Shown: in pieces, positions 10,101-15,479 of the stretch | How the letters are laid out: the number at the start of each line of letters is the position of its first letter | Numbering within the stretch: position 1 is the stretch's first letter | Source: an uncultured Croceitalea sp. | GTDB taxonomy: Bacteria > Bacteroidota > Bacteroidia > Flavobacteriales > Flavobacteriaceae | DNA: 64,000 bases | Direction of reading: 5' to 3' | NCBI GenBank assembly: GCA_947494805.1 | Contig: CANLWK010000004.1 | Location: 124,001-188,000 of the forward strand | Notes under the pieces: model-generated | Seen by the model: only the letters and a program-made list of their open reading frames with translations | The model's database searches: none | What the model was told of the DNA's origin: nothing | Position numbers and translations under genes: made by a program

Positions 10101-10282
10101 TTTAAAAAAACCGCAGGATAACTATTATGATTTTCGTCGGTACTGAAATAAATTTCATCAATACCGAAATCTTTTACTTGATTGATTACAACTAACTGAC
10201 TTTCAGAAATTTGACTAGAATCCGAGGTAACAGAGACGGCCTTGTCCAAGCCTAAATTTTCTATTATATCAAAATCAATCAT
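7178..10282 (-). CDS. Eco57I-like N6-adenine DNA methyltransferase (type IIG/BREX-like large methylase)
   Basis: This 1034-residue protein has the gamma-type adenine methyltransferase order: a motif X-like segment with TGTYYTPP (about 326-333), motif I DPTCGSGIF (about 359-367) for AdoMet binding and motif IV NPPFG (about 481-485) for catalysis. About 300 residues precede the methylase core and 450 follow it, where type IIG enzymes place target recognition (around 640-900). No convincing nuclease motif is visible in the N-terminus. The nuclease-like gene 3 nt downstream probably supplies cleavage. The upstream intergenic region carries repeated TTTGGA half-sites. The target sequence cannot be predicted. 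Confidence 0.9.
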   Translation of the reverse strand: MIDFDIIENLGLDKAVSVTSDSSQISESQLVVINQVKDFGIDEIYFSTDENHNSYPAVFLKKVEKFDDRALHQVAKAQKKIWNFKKVIFLYVYSETEIRIYNCAEKPLIIKSDDFDYKKELKTLEIESYKLKDKTKLKQLQNLFSTIAIDTGIIWTLKEAYEIRKKISLQRRVDKYLVESLTYTAKQLQEEGLEINLIHKIIMRSLFLLYLEDRGATDEKFYSEIKNGAKSYFDILDNADRTYSLFQKLEEYFNGNVFTVDKNESISREHLQIIKKCFINGNDNSIQQNLFEDLRLFDFSIIQIELLSEIYENFLAEINPTLKQDTGTYYTPPSLVELILNEKLPISRTEKEFNVKVLDPTCGSGIFLVESFKRLVKRHENANAEKLTDFNELKKLLTENIFGIEIHPQSIKVAAFSLYLALVDNLNPKTIWQNKDYRLPYLINDPSDDTLVEQGNNLFRSDTIQKNPQVEQIDFDLVVGNPPFGTKNLSQSIRDYSDKYGFAKEMVLPFLHKAANFSENGEIALIFNTKILTNTKITYQNFRKWLFNECYVEKIYNFSILRNAPKDFGGQLFGSATGPISIAFYRKSPPKKKSDTIVYYAPKTYIKSNVIEGVSIDGTDLKYLPREECNKPTSKIWKIAMWGGIGDINLIQKLNALDSLEQFISDEKIDKGSGLQFLNNSTKNPKVDNEIPNRYIAPKNIRRYVSHSFSDLNSGLTQRSKEIYAKYYGVQVEDLPTINVFRRVGAKKTYSAPHILIKEGLSNWKICASYEDEACSFNSKVLGLSHPDSKVLKGLTCFINSKLAYYYLFLCSASIGIEREEIKPNEVYRLPFSLSKKNLYHLADIYDKMIIEESKIFNTSTKKFEKEIDSYISKCFDFSIDESLIVDNFVEFTIPLLIKRYQYVLGPTNKNEIQDYAIKVSQHLNDFLQNQNLYANCTIYGNISHFSPLMITKVEFEDSEKEVSISSVDIHDILQDLDKELWQKKATNIYFRKKLNYKTGNEIFIVRPNQRRFWTQSMAIEDTSELILEILNEV

Positions 10283-10382
10283 ATCGAAAGTTGTCCAAAA
10301 TATCTGATAGTTAGTTGTACACTAAATTAATTCCAAAGGTACAAATGATTTTGCGATTTTGATAATCGAAGATTTGCTAATA

Positions 10383-10408
10383 TTTGGATATATTCCAAAA
10401 ATTTGGAA
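10383..10408. promoter_or_regulatory. TTTGGA half-site cluster upstream of the methyltransferase
   Basis: TTTGGA (10383-10388) and TCCAAA (10394-10399) form a palindrome with a 5-nt centre. TTTGGAA (10402-10408) makes a second palindrome with the preceding TTCCAAA, spaced by 2 nt. The cluster is about 100 bp upstream of the methyltransferase start. Restriction-modification genes are often controlled from such operators, but no controller gene is seen nearby. Confidence 0.4.
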
Positions 10409-10449
10409 AAAGGTATATTTTTATTATAAAATCATTTTTTCGAAGTTTT

Positions 10450-11112
10450 TTACTTCCTCTTATCCCCGGCATCCTTATCAAAAGCTATCAAATTAAATAA
10501 TTCACGCATTCGACTACGAACACGATTGCCATAACGTTCTTCTAGTTCTTCAGCATTGAGATTAGTAGTAGCGTGAGTTTTGACTTTATGTTTAGTTGTT
10601 AGGTAAAGCTCATATCGAGATAAAAGTACTTCGCCCATTACGTTCAAATCTTTTCCATAAAATCTGCCCGCAGGTTCCACGCCTAAATCATCAAAACAAT
10701 AGAATTTGGTGTTTCCATATTCTTCAACGGTTTTAAAACCAAGATGATTAAAACCGAAAGTCACATTGCGACAAGTAATCATTTCATAAGGACGTTGCAA
10801 TGGCACAATATGGCGTAAGAGTTTCATCAAGCTAGTCTTTCCACAACCTACTGGTCCGGAAAGTAAAATTCCTTTGTCTATATCAATTCCGTAGATGGCA
10901 CAGTTGTCTTTGTCCTTGATGAAATAAGAGCAGAGTTTCAGCAGAATACCCTTGTCTTCATCATAAATCCTGAATTTTTTGCCAAACAATAGTTTTCCTT
11001 TGGCATTCAGGTAAATCAAAATTTTTGGAAAGTCATAAACAACACTTTTGCCGTCAAATTTTCCTAGCGAATATTCCACGCCACCTTCGATAATTTTAGA
11101 GGGGTTGTCCAT
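10450..11112 (-). CDS. DnaC/IstB-like AAA+ ATPase
   Basis: A P-loop GPVGCGKTS and Walker B FYCFDDLG identify a DnaC/IstB-type ATPase of 220 residues. It probably loads a helicase or aids replication or transposition of the element. The frame is open to an ATG at 11181, but that would overlap the upstream gene by 86 nt. The ATG at 11112 (MDNPSKII) leaves a 17-nt overlap and is preferred. It follows the winged-helix protein in one minus-strand unit, a standard arrangement in Bacteroidetes mobile elements. A plain ATPase of a transposon is less likely because no transposase is adjacent. Confidence 0.85.
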   Translation of the reverse strand: MDNPSKIIEGGVEYSLGKFDGKSVVYDFPKILIYLNAKGKLLFGKKFRIYDEDKGILLKLCSYFIKDKDNCAIYGIDIDKGILLSGPVGCGKTSLMKLLRHIVPLQRPYEMITCRNVTFGFNHLGFKTVEEYGNTKFYCFDDLGVEPAGRFYGKDLNVMGEVLLSRYELYLTTKHKVKTHATTNLNAEELEERYGNRVRSRMRELFNLIAFDKDAGDKRK

Positions 11113-11806
11113 AATCTTTGGTTTTAGTGGTTCGCAAGTTGTCCTTAATTTGGGATGCTTGTTTTTTGTTTTCTTCTTCAAATAATTCAGTTCTGTCCAT
11201 CCAGTTTGTAGCTACCGAACGCCAATCACGAATGGGTTTTCCGTTACTAGTCTGCCAATCTCGTTCATCGTAATGCTCATAAAATTTTTCTGCTTCAACA
11301 GCTTTAAAATCATTTTTAACAAAAAAATCAATAACATCCTGCCTGCCCTTTGGCTGTTTAGTTAAGTTTTCCTGTTTGTTATTGTTTGTAGTAGATACCA
11401 ATGCTTGTCCACTAATGGGATGGTGCTGTCCCACTACTAGTTCCCGTATGGGATAGTACTGTTCCGTAAGCTGTTCTAATGTGGGATTGTACCGTCCCAT
11501 ATCTGGTTCATGACTTGTACCGATAATGGACATCTTGATTTTACTACCCTTGTATGGATTGTTAGATGGGAAATAACATAGGTAAAGCCACGAGTCCAAA
11601 TCAGTAACACAACGATGATAAGTGGATTTTGAACCTATTTTAGCACAACGCATTAAATCCCTTCGGTTTACATAAAATTCATCCGCAAAGCGACTGCTGT
11701 TCCATTCTTGGAAAAGCGCCATATACAGACTAATGTGGGTAGGATTTAGGCGCTCATCAAAATAGAACTTCTCAAAAGCAGCGTTGAGTAGCTTTATATA
11801 GTTCAT
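11096..11806 (-). CDS. Winged-helix replication/regulatory protein of the mobile element
   Basis: This 236-residue protein has an N-terminal winged-helix-like region (about residues 20-90, with HISLYMALFQEWN and VNRRDLMRCAKIGSKSTYHRCV) and a charged C-terminus. It sits between an excisionase-type HTH gene and a DnaC-like ATPase, as DnaD/Rep-like proteins do on Bacteroidetes plasmids and conjugative elements. Its middle contains three 11-residue repeats (GRYNPTLEQLT, EQYYPIRELVV, GQHHPISGQAL) produced by a 33-bp DNA repeat, which may itself be a binding site. The exact role (initiator or regulator) is not established from sequence. Confidence 0.65.
   Translation of the reverse strand: MNYIKLLNAAFEKFYFDERLNPTHISLYMALFQEWNSSRFADEFYVNRRDLMRCAKIGSKSTYHRCVTDLDSWLYLCYFPSNNPYKGSKIKMSIIGTSHEPDMGRYNPTLEQLTEQYYPIRELVVGQHHPISGQALVSTTNNNKQENLTKQPKGRQDVIDFFVKNDFKAVEAEKFYEHYDERDWQTSNGKPIRDWRSVATNWMDRTELFEEENKKQASQIKDNLRTTKTKDYGQPL
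11416..11499. repeat. Iteron-like repeat: three TGGGA-N8-TCCCA palindromes, 33-bp period
   Basis: Palindromes at 11416-11433, 11449-11466 (right arm degenerate) and 11482-11499 are spaced by exactly 33 bp, which preserves the reading frame (11 codons) and roughly three helical turns. They lie inside the winged-helix protein gene. Evenly spaced palindromes near replication genes resemble iterons or autoregulatory sites. Confidence 0.6.
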
Positions 11807-11808
11807 CT

Positions 11809-12093
11809 TTAAGAATCGAGCTTGTGCTGTACACGGTTTGCATCCATCACTTTTTGGATTTCCTCGGTATCGTAATATATGATGCCGCCTACTTTAGTGT
11901 AAGGAAGTGTCCCATTTATACGAAGATTCTGAAGAGTACCCGGACTTACCTGAAGTAAATCCATAACCTCGGATGATTTTAGGTATTTTTTTAGTTTACC
12001 AGTGGCTTGTTTGGATAATAATTCTTTAATGTCATCGAGCAGTTCTAATTTGAATTGTCGAAGATCGTCTGTAGTAATAATACTTGTTGGCAT
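11809..12093 (-). CDS. Excisionase-type helix-turn-helix protein
   Basis: This 94-residue protein has a coiled N-terminal helix and a MerR/excisionase-like HTH (YLKSSEVMDLLQVSPGTLQNLRINGTLP, split by LQVSPGTLQNLR, about residues 40-70) followed by a wing with GGIIYYDTEEI. Such proteins (HTH_17 type) control excision or early transfer genes of Bacteroidetes elements. It is 2 nt from the winged-helix gene and follows a strong hairpin and RteC, which regulates excision genes in CTnDOT. It may act as an architectural Xis factor or as a regulator. Confidence 0.82.
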   Translation of the reverse strand: MPTSIITTDDLRQFKLELLDDIKELLSKQATGKLKKYLKSSEVMDLLQVSPGTLQNLRINGTLPYTKVGGIIYYDTEEIQKVMDANRVQHKLDS

Positions 12094-12114
12094 AATAGAA
12101 CGGATTTTAAAGAA

Positions 12115-12152
12115 AGGGACTATCTTGGATTTAGTTTTTTAAGATAGTCCCT
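12115..12152 (-). terminator. 12-bp perfect hairpin upstream of the excisionase-type gene
   Basis: AGGGACTATCTT (12115-12126) pairs perfectly with AAGATAGTCCCT (12141-12152) around a 14-nt loop. On the minus strand it is followed by TTTCTTT and then by the HTH gene start 22 nt later. It may be a terminator or attenuator between rteC and the excision/replication block, or an operator. Confidence 0.6.
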
Positions 12153-12164
12153 AACCTGATTTAG

Positions 12165-12203
12165 CTCACGACCTTTAAAATTTTAATAAAAAAGAGTTCG
12201 TGA
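12165..12203. repeat. CTCACGA inverted repeat also found inside traG
   Basis: CTCACGA (12165-12171) faces TCGTGA (12198-12203). The 17-nt left half CTCACGACCTTTAAAAT is identical to 3134-3150 in traG, where it also faces TCGTGAG. It may be a binding site for an element-encoded protein; a chance match is possible in AT-rich DNA. Confidence 0.35.
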
Positions 12204-12370
12204 ATCTTGCGATTTGACTTTCGTTCTACAAATTTGGTAAGATTTATCTCATATTATTCACAAGCATAAACCAAGTTGGGTAATTTTACCTTCTCATTTT
12301 CAATGGTTTATTATAATTTGGTTTAGAGGATGTAATGACTTAAAGGGGTCTATAATGTGCAGTAAATTAA

Positions 12371-12430
12371 ATTGAGATTACGATTTCACAAGTTCAGCAC
12401 AAGTTGTGAAAAAATAGGTTTAATCTCAAT
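12371..12430. other. Nested 60-nt hairpin at the 3' end of rteC
   Basis: Outer arms ATTGAGATTA (12371-12380) and TAATCTCAAT (12421-12430) enclose inner arms TTTCACAA (12384-12391) and TTGTGAAA (12404-12411). The structure overlaps the rteC stop codon. It has no clear U-tract, so it may be a recombination or regulatory site rather than only a terminator. The rest of the 12094-12425 gap holds the repeats listed separately and no gene that I see. Confidence 0.5.
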
Positions 12431-13283
12431 CATCAGCTTCTTCTATTCGCTTAAGTAAGCTTCGTTTCAATCTATCCAAATATTTTGTGGTTTCGATTTT
12501 ACGGCCTCTTATTTCTAAAAACTTTCTGTAGAAATTACCAAGGTCCATATCAAAAATTTGCTCACATGCCATCGCCATATCCTTAATACCTGCTTTCCCA
12601 CCTTTTATAGAGCCCGAAGCTTGTAGTGCATAAATTAATTCAATGAGGTCAATTTTGTTTGCAGTCCATCCTAACTTTAAGGACTTAAAATGACGTTTCA
12701 ATGCCGTATTTCTATCCGATGGCTTATCTAAGTCCTTTAATAGGTTCGTGTAATAACTAATCGATAAATCATAAGCCATTATATTTGCTACGTTCGTATC
12801 GTGACTTGTTGAGAATTCTTCATCCAAATAAAAACCATAGTCATTTCCACCTAGTTGATTATTCTCATTACCTCTAACAAAATAATAATTGTCTAAAAAG
12901 GTAGAATGTCTTCTATAGTATTTAACGAAATCCAAATCTTGAAGATGGTCCTTTTGCAAAGATTTAATTTTCATGTTTAATTGGTGTTTTTGGCTTTTTA
13001 TACTGCCTACTACCTTTTTTAGATTATAGTTATAGATGCTTAAGAAAAATTTTATTCTTCCAAAGATGAAGGGCTTTTGGGATTTGAAGAAATTAATTTC
13101 ATCAACCAGATTATTAAATGTCTTCCCTACTACGATTCTTCTAAGTTTTCTAATAGTGTTCCTCGATACTTCGAGTCCTCTTTCTATGACTATTAAATCA
13201 TGTAAATCACTGTCATGTAAATCTGAAAGTTCTTTTGAATATGAAGCTATTATTAGATGTATGCTTTTGGTATTTACTGCCAT
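12426..13283 (-). CDS. rteC: RteC-like regulator of conjugative element excision
   Basis: This 285-residue protein matches the RteC pattern: YYRRHSTFLDNYYFVRG (about residues 135-150) and LDEEFSTSHDTNVANIMAYDL (central Asp/Ser/His run about 165-185), followed by a basic C-terminal helical region. In CTnDOT, RteC activates excision genes by binding inverted repeats, and here the downstream hairpins and the excisionase-like gene fit that plan. The RteA/RteB sensor pair is not in the window. Length is normal. Confidence 0.88.
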   Translation of the reverse strand: MAVNTKSIHLIIASYSKELSDLHDSDLHDLIVIERGLEVSRNTIRKLRRIVVGKTFNNLVDEINFFKSQKPFIFGRIKFFLSIYNYNLKKVVGSIKSQKHQLNMKIKSLQKDHLQDLDFVKYYRRHSTFLDNYYFVRGNENNQLGGNDYGFYLDEEFSTSHDTNVANIMAYDLSISYYTNLLKDLDKPSDRNTALKRHFKSLKLGWTANKIDLIELIYALQASGSIKGGKAGIKDMAMACEQIFDMDLGNFYRKFLEIRGRKIETTKYLDRLKRSLLKRIEEADD

Positions 13284-13326
13284 TCTTTTACTTTTTAATC
13301 CTTTGCGAACAAATAGATTCGCTGCT

Positions 13327-13821
13327 TTAATATTCTTCTACGAGTAGTAAAAACAGATGCATGTGTATATCTATGTTTTGGCGAATACTATTCTGATGCT
13401 TTTCAGATGGTAATCTAACCTTACACCTGTCCTTTACGATTTTGTGCAACAAAGTTGCCTCAAACTTAGAAAAGGTTTTACTGTTACTCATTTTTAAATA
13501 TCCCGAATGAAAAACGGTCATATATGCTAAGTATCGTTCGTTATTTATTACTAAAATACCATTAACACTGTAATGAGAATCGTCTATTCTGTCAGTATTT
13601 ATACTCTTAAAGGATATAATAGTTTTCTCATTACTGGAGCCAGCAGTTTTGGTCGCTATACCTCTAAAGTACCAACTACTTCCTATAAAGTTGGAGTTGC
13701 TATGTTGCGCAATATTGAAAGTGAGGCTTCGTAAATATGTTATTGGGGTGCGTATTCCTAAGCATTCTGTGTAATAGCTTACTTCGGACTTTTTCGGGTC
13801 AATATTCCACAGTCGCTGCAT
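13327..13821 (-). CDS. Hypothetical protein upstream of rteC
   Basis: This 164-residue protein has no signal peptide, membrane segment or motif that I recognise. It contains a beta-rich centre (FRGIATKTAGSSNEKTII; YSVNGILVINNERYLAYM) and a charged C-terminus. It lies 43 nt upstream of rteC on the same strand and so may be co-transcribed. Composition is like its neighbours in the element. It may be a small accessory protein. No function is proposed. Confidence 0.55.
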   Translation of the reverse strand: MQRLWNIDPKKSEVSYYTECLGIRTPITYLRSLTFNIAQHSNSNFIGSSWYFRGIATKTAGSSNEKTIISFKSINTDRIDDSHYSVNGILVINNERYLAYMTVFHSGYLKMSNSKTFSKFEATLLHKIVKDRCKVRLPSEKHQNSIRQNIDIHMHLFLLLVEEY

Positions 13822-14135
13822 ATAAAAAGTTTTGTGACCTGCTGAAATATAAAATTCAATCTGAAGTCTGTGTTAATACTACTATTAAATACCCATGCTT
13901 AGCACAAGTATTTAGTTGACTGTGATTCAATTGATTAAGCTGTTCTCAAAAGTATGAATTTGCACATTCCGACTACATTGGTTATTAAAGTAATTATAGA
14001 ACTTATTACAGTTCTCACGTTTTGTCCAGTACGTAAAAACTTTAAAAAGTGAAATCTTTTATACAATTAGTCCTAGAATGTTTTTAGTGGTTTTTGTGAA
14101 CTTTGAACTTGAAAAGTGAGATTTCATATTTAGCC
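13822..14135. other. Intergenic stretch without a recognisable gene
   Basis: This 314-nt AT-rich region lies between two divergent genes. I see no convincing coding sequence, hairpin or repeat. It presumably holds promoters for both neighbours, but no clear TTTG/TAnnTTTG pair stands out. Confidence 0.5.
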
Positions 14136-14438
14136 ATGTGCAGGATAAGCGAAACTGTAAGGTATTTAAAAAGTAAAGGATACATAACAGAATTCAAATT
14201 AAATAGCTCTTTTTTAGAGTCTTCTTCGACTAGCATAAGGTTAAGTACAGAGGATTTTACGATAGATTTAGTCTTTCAGTTTGACAGCTATTTGAACCCA
14301 AATGATGAAGCAATAATCTACGCCATTTCATCAAAGAGATTTGGTATAAAAGGTTTGTTTTTAGATACGTATACAGAAAATTGTCAGCCTGTAAGCCTAC
14401 AAATGATTGAAAAATTAAGTTATAACTCAGAAATGTAA
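14136..14438 (+). CDS. Short 'phosphoribosylpyrophosphate synthetase'-type orphan protein (paralog of 47620-47928)
   Basis: From the ATG at 14136 this is a 100-residue protein; the frame extends to a TTG at 14103, which is less likely. It shares the pattern GY...L.......NP(D/N)(D/E)..I.(F/Y)AISS....IKGL..D.Y......MIEKL.Y with the protein at 47620-47928, though the CLEC motif of that copy is missing here. Proteins of this type are commonly mislabelled PRPP synthetase, but they are far too short to be that enzyme. Function is unknown. Its stop overlaps the start of a small secreted peptide gene (TAATG). Confidence 0.7.
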   Translation: MCRISETVRYLKSKGYITEFKLNSSFLESSSTSIRLSTEDFTIDLVFQFDSYLNPNDEAIIYAISSKRFGIKGLFLDTYTENCQPVSLQMIEKLSYNSEM

Positions 14439-14596
14439 TGTTCATGAAAACAATACTAAAAGTAATATTTCTAATTGTAATATTTAGCGGAGAATTAGTT
14501 GCCCAAAGTAAAGCCAATCAAAAATTGGAAGATCCAGTTGACGTTATCGAAGATTTAGAGAATATCAAAGCACTCACAAATTTAGAAGCCAAATAG
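14438..14596 (+). CDS. Small secreted peptide (52 residues)
   Basis: A short frame starts at the ATG formed by the overlapping TAATG at 14436-14440 and ends at TAG 14594-14596. It encodes an N-terminal hydrophobic segment (KTILKVIFLIVIFSGELVAQ) ending in a likely signal-peptidase site VAQ|S, then about 29 acidic and polar residues. Translational coupling to the preceding gene supports it being real. No family is recognised. It might be a small periplasmic partner of the upstream protein. Confidence 0.5.
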   Translation: MFMKTILKVIFLIVIFSGELVAQSKANQKLEDPVDVIEDLENIKALTNLEAK

Positions 14597-14706
14597 TTTC
14601 ATTCGCACTACGGAATAGCATTTAGCAGAAAAAGTCATACAGATAATACAATTGAATAAAAAAAACGTTCTTTGGAATTTTGATAAAAAATTAAATGAAA
14701 CAATAA

Positions 14707-15363
14707 TTACCCTTGGCTATCTTCATTATTCTTTTCCATTATGTCTAGAATAGTGTTTAAGTTGGTTTCGTTGGAAAGGTATATTTTTTTATGAAAAAAA
14801 TCCAATTTCTTTATGGTATCAAACAGGATGAACTTTTCTGAGTCCAATAATGGTCCTGCTGCTATTTTCGCTGCAATGCCAGCAGCACTATAAGCTTCGT
14901 AAATGGCTTTAAAACCACTTTCGGTAAGTTTAAGTAATTTACTTCTTTTGTCTTCTGGGTTAGGATATTGCTCTATCAAATTCAGTCGCAAAAGCCTTTT
15001 GATAACTTCCATACCTGAAGACTTTTCATATACCATTTCTTTGATGAGTGCTGACTTGCTCAATGGACCATATTGATGCAAAATAGCCGTAAACGCAAAG
15101 TCCATATCGGTGATAAAGGGAGTTTTGTCAAGTGCTATTTTCAAATAACTATGCACGTAGCGACCCATACGGCCTAACTGCGCTGTCAACTCTTGGTCAA
15201 TATCAAATACATCTTGATTAAGTATACCTTCTGTTGGGCTAACCTTTTGTTGCTGCAAAAGCCACGAGGCAAAAGAGCGAACATCAAGTTCATTACTTGC
15301 ATGGTCACTGTCATAGGCGATGGCGCTATCAACCAAATATTTTATCAATTCCTCAATACGCAT
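14707..15363 (-). CDS. MarR-family winged-helix regulator
   Basis: This 218-residue protein has the MarR core: an N-terminal helical dimer segment, then a winged helix with DMDFAFTAILHQYGPLSKSALIKEM (recognition region about 105-135) and the wing around YPNPEDKRSKLLKLTESG (about 150-168, typical MarR wing with D-x-R). The C-terminal helices complete the dimer domain. It is divergent from a TonB receptor gene, and a 20-bp palindrome lies in the shared 116-nt region, so local repression of the receptor is likely. The ligand is unknown. Confidence 0.88.
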   Translation of the reverse strand: MRIEELIKYLVDSAIAYDSDHASNELDVRSFASWLLQQQKVSPTEGILNQDVFDIDQELTAQLGRMGRYVHSYLKIALDKTPFITDMDFAFTAILHQYGPLSKSALIKEMVYEKSSGMEVIKRLLRLNLIEQYPNPEDKRSKLLKLTESGFKAIYEAYSAAGIAAKIAAGPLLDSEKFILFDTIKKLDFFHKKIYLSNETNLNTILDIMEKNNEDSQG

Positions 15364-15396
15364 TAATAAAGCTATTTAATACAAAAACATATAATT

Positions 15397-15421
15397 ATAG
15401 TATTATATTGTACTATTTTTG
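15397..15421 (+). promoter_or_regulatory. Candidate MarR operator overlapping the TonB receptor promoter
   Basis: ATAGTA (15397-15402) and TACTAT (15411-15416) form a palindrome with an 8-nt centre. A Bacteroidetes -7 box of the TAnnTTTG type (TATTTTTG, 15414-15421) overlaps its right arm, as expected for a repressor site. No clear -33 box is seen. Confidence 0.5.
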
Positions 15422-15479
15422 TTATAAAGTTAACAAAAGCAATAATTAAATTGATAAACAAAAAGTAAATATATCGGGT

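Noticed and set aside
10450-11181. DnaC-like gene starting at 11181
   Set aside because: It would overlap the upstream gene by 86 nt; the ATG at 11112 gives a normal small overlap and a sensible N-terminus.
13737-13919. Plus-strand 60-residue frame over the hypothetical gene start
   Set aside because: It overlaps the start of a longer minus-strand frame in the other sense, and has no recognisable features.
14257-14517. Minus-strand frame of 86 residues
   Set aside because: It is antisense to the better supported plus-strand pair 14136-14596 and shows no family pattern.
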